64,000 nt of DNA from Bacteroidota bacterium (GTDB taxonomy: Bacteria; Bacteroidota; Ignavibacteria; UBA10030; UBA8401), in contig DATJPT010000008.1 of NCBI GenBank assembly GCA_035506275.1, positions 434,001 through 498,000 on the forward strand, in the 5' to 3' direction. The translations under genes and the position numbers were made by a program. Shown piece after piece: positions 22,533-31,547 of this stretch (position 1 is the first letter of the stretch; every line of letters starts with the position of its first letter). The notes beneath the pieces are model-generated. The model had not been told where the DNA came from and ran no database searches. It worked only from the letters and a program-made list of their open reading frames with translations.

Positions 22533-22841
22533 AAGAAATCTCCTTTTGAAAATCGATTAAAAACTTGATATTACATCCCAACTTTAGGCTTTATTTTTGA
22601 TTAATAATTTACAAGCTTCGTGCCAGGGTCAATCCCTCATTTTCCGCCTGATTTCAACGGTTCTTCATGAGGACAAATCGAGGTTTTGCCAGAATGGCAG
22701 AAAGTGTATTAAATAATCTGCCAAAATCAATGTAATTTGCCATCTTGTCGGAAGAGATGAAAATAAATGATCCTTGACTTTCCATTCAAGAATTCGTTAC
22801 CTTGAGGCAAAATTTTTCAACGCAAATTAATGTGTCATTTC
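22533..22841. other. Divergent intergenic region between dnaK and the M28 peptidase
   Basis: About 300 bases without a gene. It holds the dnaK ribosome binding site, the sigma-54-like site at 22610-22626, and a short inverted repeat TGCCA-GAA-TGGCA near 22687-22699. On the plus strand TTGACT (about 22774) is a possible -35 for the peptidase gene, but the -10 is poor. I find no CIRCE (HrcA) element. Confidence 0.6.
22610..22626 (-). promoter_or_regulatory. Sigma-54-like (-24/-12) site upstream of dnaK
   Basis: The minus-strand sequence CTGGCACGAAGCTTGTA matches the RpoN consensus YTGGCACGrNNNTTGCW at every defined position except the final C of TTGC (here T). It ends 78 bases before the dnaK start and is correctly oriented. 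The mismatch falls in the important -12 GC, so activity is uncertain. Confidence 0.4.
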
Positions 22842-24476
22842 ATGAAGAAATCTCGCGCGATTGTTATCCTCTGCTTCGCTGAATTGCTCTTCATTCCGAA
22901 TATCCTTTCTGCTAAAGATCCGAACTCCGCCGGCCTTAATGGAATGAAAGCGATCACGCCCGAACGGCTCCGTGCGCAACTTACGCTGATTGCTTCGGAC
23001 GAATTTGAAGGGCGCGAGACATCCTACCGGGGACAAAAACTCGCGGCCCTCTATATTGCATCTCAATTCGAGCAGATGGGTTTGCGGCCGGCCGGAGACA
23101 GCGGAACGTTTTTTCAACATTTTCCAGTTGTTCATATCAAAATCGACACAAACAGTTATCTAAGAACGTCGACTACGTCGGGGATGAAAGAATGGAAATC
23201 GTTCGGACGAGATTTTTTTCCGCATTCTTCAGGGCGCGATACGACGATTTCCGGAGATGTCGAATTCGCAGGCTACGGCATCGATTCCAGAATTCTGAGC
23301 TACAGTGACTACGATGCGGCAAAAAATTATGCGGGGAAAATAGTTCTCATTCTTCGGGGAATGCCCCGTGAAGAAGATTCAACCGGCATTTTTGCCCGTA
23401 ATAGATCCGAAGCCTCGCCTATGGCGAAAAGAATTTACGCGCAGCGGAATGGGGCCTCCGCCGTTATGATCGTCGAAGATATCAACGGAAGAACCATGAA
23501 AGAGGCCTTCGACGAGCGTCGCGATGAATTCATGCGCGGGTCAATCACGATCCCCCAGCGGGTGAGGGGTTCGATGCCGACATTTTCCATCAGCAAACGG
23601 ATCGCTGATGAATTACTCCGTTCATCGGGCAGGACGATCAATGATCTGCAGCACGAGATCGATTCAGCGCAAAAGCCCAGATCCTTTTCTGTCATCGGAT
23701 CCCGCGCGACTCTTTCGCTGATGATCCGTCACGAAAACGTGTCATCAGAAAATGTCATCGGGGTTCTCCCCGGTTCCGATTCTTTGCTGAAAAACGAATA
23801 TGTGGTTTTCTCTGCTCACCATGATCACCTCGGCAAAAACAGCGCGACAGGCGAAATCTATAACGGCGCTGATGACGACGGCTCCGGGACTTGCGCCCTC
23901 CTTGAGATCGCCCATGCGTTCGCGTCAATGGAACCTCCCCCTCCGCGAAGTCTTCTTTTCCTTTCAGTCGCCGGGGAAGAGAAGGGGCTCCTCGGCTCGC
24001 TGTATTACACCGAACATTCTACGGTGCCGCTTGAAAAAACGGTTACAGACCTGAACATCGACATGATCGGCAGGTACGACCCGGAACACGAACAGACCGG
24101 CGACACAAACTATGTATACCTTATCGGCTCCGACAAACTGAGCAGCGAGCTGGATTCCATAGGCAAGAAAGCCAACGACGAAAGCGTCCAGCTCCACCTC
24201 GACTACACCTACGACGACGAAACCGAACCGCATCAGTATTACCGGCGAAGCGACCACTATAATTTTGCCCGCAAGAATATTCCGATCATCTTCTACTTCG
24301 ACGGAGAACATGCGGATTATCATCAGCCCACGGACAGGGTTGAGAAGATTAACTTTACCATTCTGACGAAACGGTCACAGTTGGTGTTCTATACGGGATG
24401 GAAGCTTGCCATCAGTCCAAATCGTCCCCGGGTCGATAAAGGCGATTTCACTCCGTCCCCTTCCGGTAAAAGATGA
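22842..24476 (+). CDS. M28-family zinc aminopeptidase with PA domain, exported
   Basis: 544 residues from the ATG at 22842 (MKKSRAIVILCFAELLF); an ATG 12 bases upstream is equally possible. The signal peptide ends near NILSAKD. A PA (protease-associated) domain covers roughly residues 120-235. The C-terminal catalytic domain has the two-zinc ligand set of family M28: SAHHDHLG, NGADDDGSG, AGEEKGLLGS, NIDMIGR and a C-terminal EHADYHQPTDR. It should be a periplasmic or outer-membrane aminopeptidase or carboxypeptidase releasing amino acids from peptides. The stop overlaps birA (ATGA), an unusual pairing that implies translational coupling. Confidence 0.93.
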   Translation: MKKSRAIVILCFAELLFIPNILSAKDPNSAGLNGMKAITPERLRAQLTLIASDEFEGRETSYRGQKLAALYIASQFEQMGLRPAGDSGTFFQHFPVVHIKIDTNSYLRTSTTSGMKEWKSFGRDFFPHSSGRDTTISGDVEFAGYGIDSRILSYSDYDAAKNYAGKIVLILRGMPREEDSTGIFARNRSEASPMAKRIYAQRNGASAVMIVEDINGRTMKEAFDERRDEFMRGSITIPQRVRGSMPTFSISKRIADELLRSSGRTINDLQHEIDSAQKPRSFSVIGSRATLSLMIRHENVSSENVIGVLPGSDSLLKNEYVVFSAHHDHLGKNSATGEIYNGADDDGSGTCALLEIAHAFASMEPPPPRSLLFLSVAGEEKGLLGSLYYTEHSTVPLEKTVTDLNIDMIGRYDPEHEQTGDTNYVYLIGSDKLSSELDSIGKKANDESVQLHLDYTYDDETEPHQYYRRSDHYNFARKNIPIIFYFDGEHADYHQPTDRVEKINFTILTKRSQLVFYTGWKLAISPNRPRVDKGDFTPSPSGKR

Positions 24477-25249
24477 TCTCGGAACACGACATACGAAGAT
24501 CCCTGCACACTAAGTTTTTCGGCGGTACGATCTACACGTTCGACTCGATCGATTCGACGAATACCTTTGCCCGGTCGTTAAAGGAAAATGACCGTCCCGA
24601 TGGAACGCTGATCGTCGCCGACGAACAAACAGCGGGTAAGGGACGTCAAGGACGACGGTGGAGTTCTCAAAAAGGAATGAATTTGCTATTTTCCGTCATC
24701 ACCCGTCCCCTTTTTGTTCAGGAGAAAATCAGGGTGCTCCCTTTCGGTGCGTCGTTAGCCGTAGCGGACGCGATCGAACAAAAAACAAAGATCAAAGTTG
24801 ATTGCAAATGGCCCAACGATGTGTTGATCGATGGCGGAAAGGTCGCGGGGATGTTGATCGAAACCACGACCCAAGACGACGCCATGAACGTGATCCTCGG
24901 CATCGGCGTCAATGTCAATCAAACAGAGTTTGCCGACGATATTAAAACGAAGGCTACTTCGCTGAAACTACACTCACGTCAAGAAATTGACCGTGTTCAA
25001 TTGTTGTGCGCCATACTGGAAGAACTGGAACATCGGTTCGAGCAACTTCGGCATTTTTCGCCGCAGATCGTTCTTGACGAATGGAAACGCCGCACCACGA
25101 TGTTGGGGGCCGAAATAACGCTGGTCGAGCATCAATCATCGATCCGGGTGAGGGCGAAAGATGTGGCCCCCAGCGGCGCGCTGATCATTGAAGAATTGAA
25201 CGGAAGGCGCCGGGAGGTGTTTGCCGGCGATGTTTCGATCCTTCAATAA
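24473..25249 (+). CDS. birA: Biotin--[acetyl-CoA-carboxylase] ligase
   Basis: Activates biotin to biotinyl-AMP and attaches it to the biotin carboxyl carrier protein. The catalytic domain is clear: DSIDSTNTFA near residue 23, the biotin/AMP loop GKGRQGRRWSS (about 55-65), KWPNDVLIDGGKVAGMLIE, and GIGVNVNQ. The last 50 residues form the SH3-like C-terminal domain. At 258 residues it lacks the N-terminal winged-helix DNA-binding domain, so it is a monofunctional ligase rather than a repressor. It overlaps the peptidase gene by ATGA and is followed by coaX after 56 bases, forming a small cofactor operon. Confidence 0.96.
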   Translation: MISEHDIRRSLHTKFFGGTIYTFDSIDSTNTFARSLKENDRPDGTLIVADEQTAGKGRQGRRWSSQKGMNLLFSVITRPLFVQEKIRVLPFGASLAVADAIEQKTKIKVDCKWPNDVLIDGGKVAGMLIETTTQDDAMNVILGIGVNVNQTEFADDIKTKATSLKLHSRQEIDRVQLLCAILEELEHRFEQLRHFSPQIVLDEWKRRTTMLGAEITLVEHQSSIRVRAKDVAPSGALIIEELNGRRREVFAGDVSILQ

Positions 25250-25305
25250 GGACCAGCGCGCAATACGCGACAATTAGCCAACAAACTTCATCATAAAACC
25301 ATCGA

Positions 25306-26088
25306 ATGAGCATGATACTAGCAGTCGACATCGGAAACACACACACGGTCTTCGGAATTTATGACAAGAAAAAACTGCTCGGCGACTGGCGGGTGACGAG
25401 TTTCGTCTCCCGGACCGAGGATGAATTCGGCAGCCTGGTCAAAACATTCTGCGCAGACGTCGGGATTCCGGCAAAGAAGATCTCCGAATTCGGCATTTCA
25501 TCAGTTGTGCCGAATTTGACCGACGTGATGCAGCGGATGTCGAAAAAATATTTCAAGATCGAGCCGGTCGTGGTCTCCTCCGCCCTTCCGCTGGGGATCA
25601 CGATCCTTGTCGAGGACCCTCCTTCCGTCGGCGCCGACCGGCTGTGCAACGCCGTAGCCGGTTATGCGAAATATAAAGGTCCGCTTGTCATTATCGACTT
25701 CGGGACGGCGACGACATTCGACGTCGTCTCGAAAAAAGGGGAATACCTCGGCGGCGTCATTGCGCCGGGCATTGAAACATCCGCCGCGGAACTGCACCGC
25801 CGCGCTGCGAGGCTGCCGAAGATCGACATCCATTTCCCCAAGACCATCGTGGGCAAAAACACGGTGAGCAGTATGCAGTCCGGCATTCTCTACGGGGCGC
25901 TCGACTCCATGGAGACAATGGTGCGCCGCATCTCAAAGGAAATAGACGATTATCCGACCATCATTGCCACCGGAGGATTTTCGGAGCTGATGATGAAACA
26001 TTCAAAGGTCATCAACAAGCATGAACCGACGCTCGTGCTCGAAGGAATTCGGATCATCGTGGAAAAATTGACAGGGAAGAAGAAATAG
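25306..26088 (+). CDS. coaX: Type III pantothenate kinase
   Basis: Phosphorylates pantothenate, the first step of coenzyme A synthesis; type III enzymes resist CoA feedback and need a monovalent cation. It has 260 residues of the ASKHA fold: the first phosphate motif AVDIGNTHTVFGIY at residues 4-17, VGADRLCNAVAGY near 108, the second phosphate motif IDFGTATTFDVVS near 128, and GGVIAPGIETSAAELHRRAARLP. The product ends EGIRIIVEKLTGKKK. It is the last gene of the plus-strand trio with the M28 peptidase and birA. It converges on the T9SS-sorted protein gene, 57 bases away. Confidence 0.97.
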   Translation: MSMILAVDIGNTHTVFGIYDKKKLLGDWRVTSFVSRTEDEFGSLVKTFCADVGIPAKKISEFGISSVVPNLTDVMQRMSKKYFKIEPVVVSSALPLGITILVEDPPSVGADRLCNAVAGYAKYKGPLVIIDFGTATTFDVVSKKGEYLGGVIAPGIETSAAELHRRAARLPKIDIHFPKTIVGKNTVSSMQSGILYGALDSMETMVRRISKEIDDYPTIIATGGFSELMMKHSKVINKHEPTLVLEGIRIIVEKLTGKKK

Positions 26089-26145
26089 CGTCGGGGTACA
26101 ATAAGCGCTTGATTCTTCTGCAGAGAGGGGGACGCTATTTTCCGA

Positions 26146-28239
26146 TCAGCGGATGAGAATCATTTTCTTGCTTTGAACATACCGAGCGGCGTTTCCTGAA
26201 GCCGACATGCGATAGAGATAAACGCCGCTCGGCAACCCGACTCCGTCAAATTCCATCGCATACTTCCCCGGGACCAACCACTGGCGGACGATAGTTCTGA
26301 CCAATTGTCCAAGGATGTTGTACACATCGATCACAACGTAGCTTTGTTCTGCAAGAGTGAATTCAATTCTCGTCGCCGGATTGAATGGATTTGGATAGTT
26401 TTGTCTTAAATCGGCGACGATAGGAATTTGCTGTTGTCTCGGCGGGATGCTGGAGATCGCCACGCCGTTGGCGTTGTATACCGTCGTCCCCATTTCAGCG
26501 GCTATCCAGACATTCCCTCTCGCATCGAATGCGAAATCATTAATGGGCCCGCCAGACAGGCCGTCCGTTTCAGAAAAATGACTCCATGCATTTCCGTTAA
26601 ATCGATAGATATTTCCTTCACTGGATGACGAACCGATCCATACCGAACCGTCCCGGCCGACCCGGATGGATGTAACCGGCGCCGGGCCGGCATTCATCCA
26701 GTCAAGCGGAGTCCATGAAGTATCGTTGAATTGCCAGCCGCCCGCGCTATCGCTGCCACACCATTTGACATCATTGAACCCGATCGCTATCGAATTCATC
26801 CCGCTGTGTTTCGTTAGCGGAAAATAATGTTGAAAAGCAACGCCGTCGAACCGGAGTATTCCTGAATCGGCGGCTGCCCAGACCCTGCCGGAAGAATCGA
26901 TCGCGAGATCTCTCAAGCGTTGGACACCGGTGTTTGCCGGAATGAGCTTCGATTTCCACGAGGCGCCATCGAAGTGCGCAAGGGATGTTCCGGCGACACA
27001 CCATACGGTGTCATCCTTCGAGATGGCCAAAGCAACGATCTCGTTTGAAAGAAGGCCGTCGGACGTTGTATAGATCTTCCACGCTTTACCGTCATACATT
27101 CCGATGCCCGATGGCGTTCCCGCCCAAAGATTTCCTTCATGGTCGTATCGAAGAACTGTGATCGTATCAGACGGTAATCCGGACCGAATCGTCTGCCATG
27201 AACTGCCGTCAAAGATCGATATTCCGTTATTTTCAGTCGCGATTGCCAAGAGCCCGTCAGGCGCTGCGGCAACGCTCGAACAGTGGTAGTCTGGAAGGGA
27301 ACTATGCAATGATTTCGTCTTCCAACCCCCTTTTTCCTGAATCGAAAGGCGTCCGCTTCTGTGGCCGATCCAAAGTTGTCCCCATCGGTCGAATGCCGCG
27401 CTGACGGCAATGCTATCGGCGAGTCCGTCGGACGTTGCAAGTTGAGTCCATGAGTTGCCAATTCCGCGGAATAGGCCGTTCGCCGCAACCCATACCGTGT
27501 CGTGACGGACGGCGATCCCTGTCGGCGGCGCTGCGACGAGGTTTGTCCAGCCGATGAGCTGTCCACCATGCGGCTGATGCCCGAGACACCAAGTGCTGGT
27601 GCCAAACCAGATGGAACTGTCCTCAGCGGCAGTTATGGAGGTTACGTTTCCTCCAGGACCTAGCAGTTGATAGAATTCGACCATATGCCAACCGAGCGTA
27701 TCGTAATAGCTCAAACTGCCATCTGCTCCGCACCAGATGTTCGCCGCACTGTCTTCCGCAACGACGAGATGGTTGCCCTCTCCGATTCCATAAATGAACT
27801 GTGTCCAACCGTTTGGCGCGTCCTGGTACACCGCAGACGATGTACTGCCCCAAAGCCGGCCCATTCTATCTACTAGGATGTCATATGCGTACGGTATCGA
27901 GTCAAAAGGGATCGACGAAAACGTTCCATTCTTAAGGGTCGTAACGGGGAACGATGCAAAATAGAAAGTTGCATCAGCGCCTTGTGCAACATCATAGACA
28001 TTATTCCCGAGAGGGCTGTTCGCGCTCGAATAAAATCCCCACGCACCTGTACGCAAATTCTCTTCGTACAAACCGGTATTCGTGCACACAAACAAAGTGG
28101 AATCGGATGCAACGTACACCCGCTGAACATCTCCGGGTGAAGGAATTCGGACCCATTGCCCGGACGACTGTGATACTCCCCTTTCTATTATGAGAGTAAG
28201 AAGGAAAAAAAGCATAAGTGGGATTCGGCGATCTCTCAT
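26146..28239 (-). CDS. Two-component-regulator-type beta-propeller protein with type IX secretion C-terminal sorting domain
   Basis: 697 residues from ATG at 28239 (MRDRRIPLMLFFLLTLII, a clear signal peptide). Residues about 30-600 are repeating propeller blades with the recurring pattern D-x-x-G-x-x-W-x-[AG] (such as DRMGRLWGS, DHEGNLWAG, DARGNVWIA), as in ligand_sensing propellers of hybrid two-component sensors, but there is no kinase. The last about 80 residues are a T9SS type A sorting domain beginning NYPNPFNPATRIEF and ending KKMILIR, with G-x-YLYRM. It should be exported across the outer membrane and anchored or released. The longer frame (to 28617) overlaps nuoN and is not used. Confidence 0.9.
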   Translation of the reverse strand: MRDRRIPLMLFFLLTLIIERGVSQSSGQWVRIPSPGDVQRVYVASDSTLFVCTNTGLYEENLRTGAWGFYSSANSPLGNNVYDVAQGADATFYFASFPVTTLKNGTFSSIPFDSIPYAYDILVDRMGRLWGSTSSAVYQDAPNGWTQFIYGIGEGNHLVVAEDSAANIWCGADGSLSYYDTLGWHMVEFYQLLGPGGNVTSITAAEDSSIWFGTSTWCLGHQPHGGQLIGWTNLVAAPPTGIAVRHDTVWVAANGLFRGIGNSWTQLATSDGLADSIAVSAAFDRWGQLWIGHRSGRLSIQEKGGWKTKSLHSSLPDYHCSSVAAAPDGLLAIATENNGISIFDGSSWQTIRSGLPSDTITVLRYDHEGNLWAGTPSGIGMYDGKAWKIYTTSDGLLSNEIVALAISKDDTVWCVAGTSLAHFDGASWKSKLIPANTGVQRLRDLAIDSSGRVWAAADSGILRFDGVAFQHYFPLTKHSGMNSIAIGFNDVKWCGSDSAGGWQFNDTSWTPLDWMNAGPAPVTSIRVGRDGSVWIGSSSSEGNIYRFNGNAWSHFSETDGLSGGPINDFAFDARGNVWIAAEMGTTVYNANGVAISSIPPRQQQIPIVADLRQNYPNPFNPATRIEFTLAEQSYVVIDVYNILGQLVRTIVRQWLVPGKYAMEFDGVGLPSGVYLYRMSASGNAARYVQSKKMILIR

Positions 28240-28382
28240 CACCAAGCGTCCGGCTGATTGCAACTTTTCAAAAGAAGACAGAAGAATAGAACGGCGGATA
28301 TTACGGAAGCATTGCAGGCTTTTCATGGCGTCTCTTCCCTTCCAAAAAAAGCCGAGGAGAAGCTGCGATGGGGCGGGTCCCC

Positions 28383-29885
28383 TTATTTCACCCCAAACAT
28401 CGCGACGGAATACTGCGCGAACTCGACGAGCGGTCCGAAATAAATCCCGAGCGCAAGCGTCGGAACGAGGAGGATCAGGAGCAGGACGGTATTCGATGCC
28501 TCGAAAACAAGCGGCTCGTTCGAACCCTCGGATTCGCGCAGAAACATGTTGCGGAAAATTCTGACATAGTAGTAGAGGGAGATGACGCTGTTCAACGCCC
28601 CTACGATCGCCAGCCAAATCAGCTTTGCCCTGATCAGCGCGGCGAACAGATACAGCTTCCCGATAAATCCTGCGGTCGGAGGCAGGCCCGTCAACGAAAC
28701 GAGGAAGATCGCCATCGCAACGGCAAGGAACGGCGCCCGTGAGCCAAGTCCCTTGTAATCGCGGATCTGTTCGCTCCCGGTTTTGTTTGCGACGAGCATC
28801 ACGACATAAAAAGCGCCGAGGTTCATGAAGAGGTAGACGACGAAATAGATCATCGTCGCAGCAAAGCCATCGTTGCCAAGAACGACAAGACCGAGGAGCA
28901 TGTATCCGGCCTGCGCGATGCTCGAATATGCAAGGAGACGCTTCACGTTATCCTGCCAGATGGCGACGAGATTGCCGAGCGTCATTGTCAAAACGGCGAT
29001 GATGATGATGACGTTCGTTAATTCAAACCCTTTGATCATTTCCCACATTCCGAGAGGAACATTGAGGATCGCGCCGTTGCTGAAAGTAACTTTCAGAAAT
29101 CTCATCAGCATTGCAAAGCCGGCTGCCTTCGAACCGACGGAGAGGAACGCGGTGATCGTGATGGGCGCCCCCTCATACACATCGGGGGTCCAAAAATGGA
29201 ACGGCACCGCGGAGATTTTGTATCCGAATCCGGCAAGGGCAAGCACGCCGGCGATGAGCAGAGCCAAGGTTCCCGCCCCCCCCTGCGACAACACTTGGTT
29301 GATCGCATAAATATCCAGGGAGCCGGACAATCCGTAAATAATAGAGATCCCGTACAGCATGAAACCGGAAGAAAGGGCGCCGTAGATAACATATTTCAGC
29401 GATGCTTCCGCGGAGTCGGGGGCGTCTTTCGTGAAGCCGGCAAGGATATACGAACTGATGCTGGTCAGTTCGAGCGACAGATACATCATCAGCAGGTTCG
29501 TGGAGCCGACCATGAAAAACATCCCGGTCGTCATCGCGACCAGAAGCGCATAGTACTCGCCGATCCTGCGGAACGAAGAATTGATCTCTTCGGATGCGAG
29601 TGAGAACATCACGATAAGCAGGGCGCTGACGACAATGACGGCCTTGAAGAAAACCGCAAAGGGGTCGACGGCAAGCATATTGTTGAACGTCATGACGTTG
29701 ATCCCGACCTCGTCGACGACGTAGTAGGCCGTTGCCGCAAACCCGCCGAGGACGATCCCCGCGACGACCGCTTTCCGCTTGAATATAAGGTCGGCAACGA
29801 TCGCGCTGAGGAAGGTGAAGACGAGGGCGAACTCCGGGCGAACGTAGCCCAAGCTTCGCAATATGATATCGAGCATCTGGTTCAT
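28383..29885 (-). CDS. nuoN: NADH-quinone oxidoreductase subunit N
   Basis: One of three antiporter-like membrane subunits of complex I that pump protons. It has 500 residues with about 14 hydrophobic segments. The Mrp-type core includes LTSISSYILAGF, followed by PFHFWTPDVYEGAP with the conserved lysine region of subunit N. It is the last gene of the nuoABCDHIJKLMN operon, 18 bases after nuoM. A 143-base gap follows; on the minus strand it has a T7 run at about 28345 but only a weak stem, so termination there is unclear. Confidence 0.97.
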   Translation of the reverse strand: MNQMLDIILRSLGYVRPEFALVFTFLSAIVADLIFKRKAVVAGIVLGGFAATAYYVVDEVGINVMTFNNMLAVDPFAVFFKAVIVVSALLIVMFSLASEEINSSFRRIGEYYALLVAMTTGMFFMVGSTNLLMMYLSLELTSISSYILAGFTKDAPDSAEASLKYVIYGALSSGFMLYGISIIYGLSGSLDIYAINQVLSQGGAGTLALLIAGVLALAGFGYKISAVPFHFWTPDVYEGAPITITAFLSVGSKAAGFAMLMRFLKVTFSNGAILNVPLGMWEMIKGFELTNVIIIIAVLTMTLGNLVAIWQDNVKRLLAYSSIAQAGYMLLGLVVLGNDGFAATMIYFVVYLFMNLGAFYVVMLVANKTGSEQIRDYKGLGSRAPFLAVAMAIFLVSLTGLPPTAGFIGKLYLFAALIRAKLIWLAIVGALNSVISLYYYVRIFRNMFLRESEGSNEPLVFEASNTVLLLILLVPTLALGIYFGPLVEFAQYSVAMFGVK

Positions 29886-29903
29886 TGTTCTTTCACGTTG
29901 AAA

Positions 29904-31508
29904 TTACCTGCCGAGCAATCCGGCGTTTGCGCCTTCCCGCACGAAATCCACCAGATAATTCGCCGACGCGTTCATCAGGTCAAGCATCGGGGCCGGATAG
30001 ATGCCGAGGAAAATTACGATGATGGCAAGAGGAATGAGCGCTACCAGTTCTCTGCCGTTGATATCGGGCAAGGCCTTCCATTTGTCAGGAAGCGTTCCTA
30101 GAAACACGCGTTGAAGCGTCCAGAGCATGTAGGCCGCCGTGAGGACGATGCCGAGCGTCGACGCTACCGTGAGCCACCGGAAATTCTGGAAGGCGCCGAG
30201 GAACGAAAATGCCTCGGAGACGAATCCGCTGAGTCCCGGCAACCCGAGCGCTGCAAAGAACGCGATGACCATGACGGCGGAATATTTCGGCATCTGGTTC
30301 ATCAATCCGCCGAAGTCGTCGAGCCCGCGCGTGTGCGCACGGTCGTAAATAACGCCCACGATCAAGAAGAGCATCGCGGTGATGGTGCCGTGGTTGAACA
30401 TCTGAAAGACCGCCCCCATCATCCCCTGCGTATTCATCGCCGTCATTCCGAGGATCACTACGCCCATGTGGCTGATGGAGGAATAGGCGATCAGCTTCTT
30501 AAAATCTTTCTGAGCCATGGCGCATAATGCGCCGTACACGATGTTGATGAATCCAATGAAGGCTAATGGATACAAATAATGCATTGCGGCGTCGGGGAAG
30601 ATCGGAAATGCAATGCGCATCAGCCCGTACGTCCCCATTTTCAGGAGTACGCCGGCAAGGATCACGCTGATCGCCGTCGGAGCTTCGACGTGGGCATCGG
30701 GAAGCCACGTATGGAACGGAAAGAGGGGAACTTTGATCGCAAAGCCGATGAAGAGCGCCACGTACGCCATGTACCGCCAATAGGTATTGATGCCGGCAAG
30801 AATCGATCCCGAATCAAAGTTGGCGGGATTCATCATCGCGAGCATGTTGAAGGTGTGGATCTTTTCACCCGTTGCCGGGTCCGGCACGCTGACGCTGAAA
30901 TACAGCGCAAGGAGCGCGAGCAGCATCAACACCGAGCCGAATAATGTGTAGATGAAGAACTTGATGGCGGCATATTCGCGCCGCGGGCCTCCCCAGATAC
31001 CGATGAGGAAATACATCGGCAGCAGCATGATTTCCCAGAACACATAAAAAAGGAAGAAGTCAAGGGCGACAAAGACGCCCATCATGCCGGTGTCGAGAAG
31101 CAGCAGGAGGGCAAAATATCCTTTGACCGACTTTTCAGTTTTCCACGAAGAGATGACGGCGACAAACGAGATCAGCGCCGTGAGCAGCACCATCGGAGCG
31201 CTGATGCCGTCGATGCCCAGAAAATAATCGATATGAATGCGGCCGAACCATGCAACGCTTTTGATGTCGATCCAGGTAAAGAGCTCTTTGAACTGCATTG
31301 TATCGGCGTTGTTGATGCCCGCCAGCCCTCGGTTGAAATTCAGGTAGATGACTGCGGCGAGGACCACTTGAAGCATTGTCACCGCAAGCGAGGTCCAGCG
31401 CGTCACAGCGCTGCTCCCTTTCGGCAACATGAGAACGACGGCCATGCCGACGATGGGAAGAAACGTTATCCACGTAAGAATGCCGATATGAAGGATCGAA
31501 AATGACAT
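29904..31508 (-). CDS. nuoM: NADH-quinone oxidoreductase subunit M
   Basis: An antiporter-like proton-pumping subunit of complex I, with 534 residues and about 14 transmembrane segments. It is recognised by the FYVFWEIMLLPMYFLIGIWGG segment carrying the conserved Glu of transmembrane helix 5, then FPFHTWLPDAHVEAPTAISVILAGVLLKMGTYG with the conserved Lys region. KLIAYSSISHMGVV and GIYPAPMLDLM near the C-terminus also fit. It lies between nuoL and nuoN with gaps of 39 and 18 bases. Confidence 0.98.
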   Translation of the reverse strand: MSFSILHIGILTWITFLPIVGMAVVLMLPKGSSAVTRWTSLAVTMLQVVLAAVIYLNFNRGLAGINNADTMQFKELFTWIDIKSVAWFGRIHIDYFLGIDGISAPMVLLTALISFVAVISSWKTEKSVKGYFALLLLLDTGMMGVFVALDFFLFYVFWEIMLLPMYFLIGIWGGPRREYAAIKFFIYTLFGSVLMLLALLALYFSVSVPDPATGEKIHTFNMLAMMNPANFDSGSILAGINTYWRYMAYVALFIGFAIKVPLFPFHTWLPDAHVEAPTAISVILAGVLLKMGTYGLMRIAFPIFPDAAMHYLYPLAFIGFINIVYGALCAMAQKDFKKLIAYSSISHMGVVILGMTAMNTQGMMGAVFQMFNHGTITAMLFLIVGVIYDRAHTRGLDDFGGLMNQMPKYSAVMVIAFFAALGLPGLSGFVSEAFSFLGAFQNFRWLTVASTLGIVLTAAYMLWTLQRVFLGTLPDKWKALPDINGRELVALIPLAIIVIFLGIYPAPMLDLMNASANYLVDFVREGANAGLLGR

Positions 31509-31547
31509 AGCGATAAATTCCTATTGTTTATTTTTGCGCCGCTTCCG

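Noticed and set aside
22533-22841. CIRCE (HrcA operator) upstream of dnaK
   Set aside because: I looked for TTAGCACTC-N9-GAGTGCTAA and did not find it in the gap.
28240-28617. N-terminal extension of the propeller protein
   Set aside because: It is Arg-rich, overlaps the 3' end of nuoN and lies ahead of a clear signal peptide starting at 28239.
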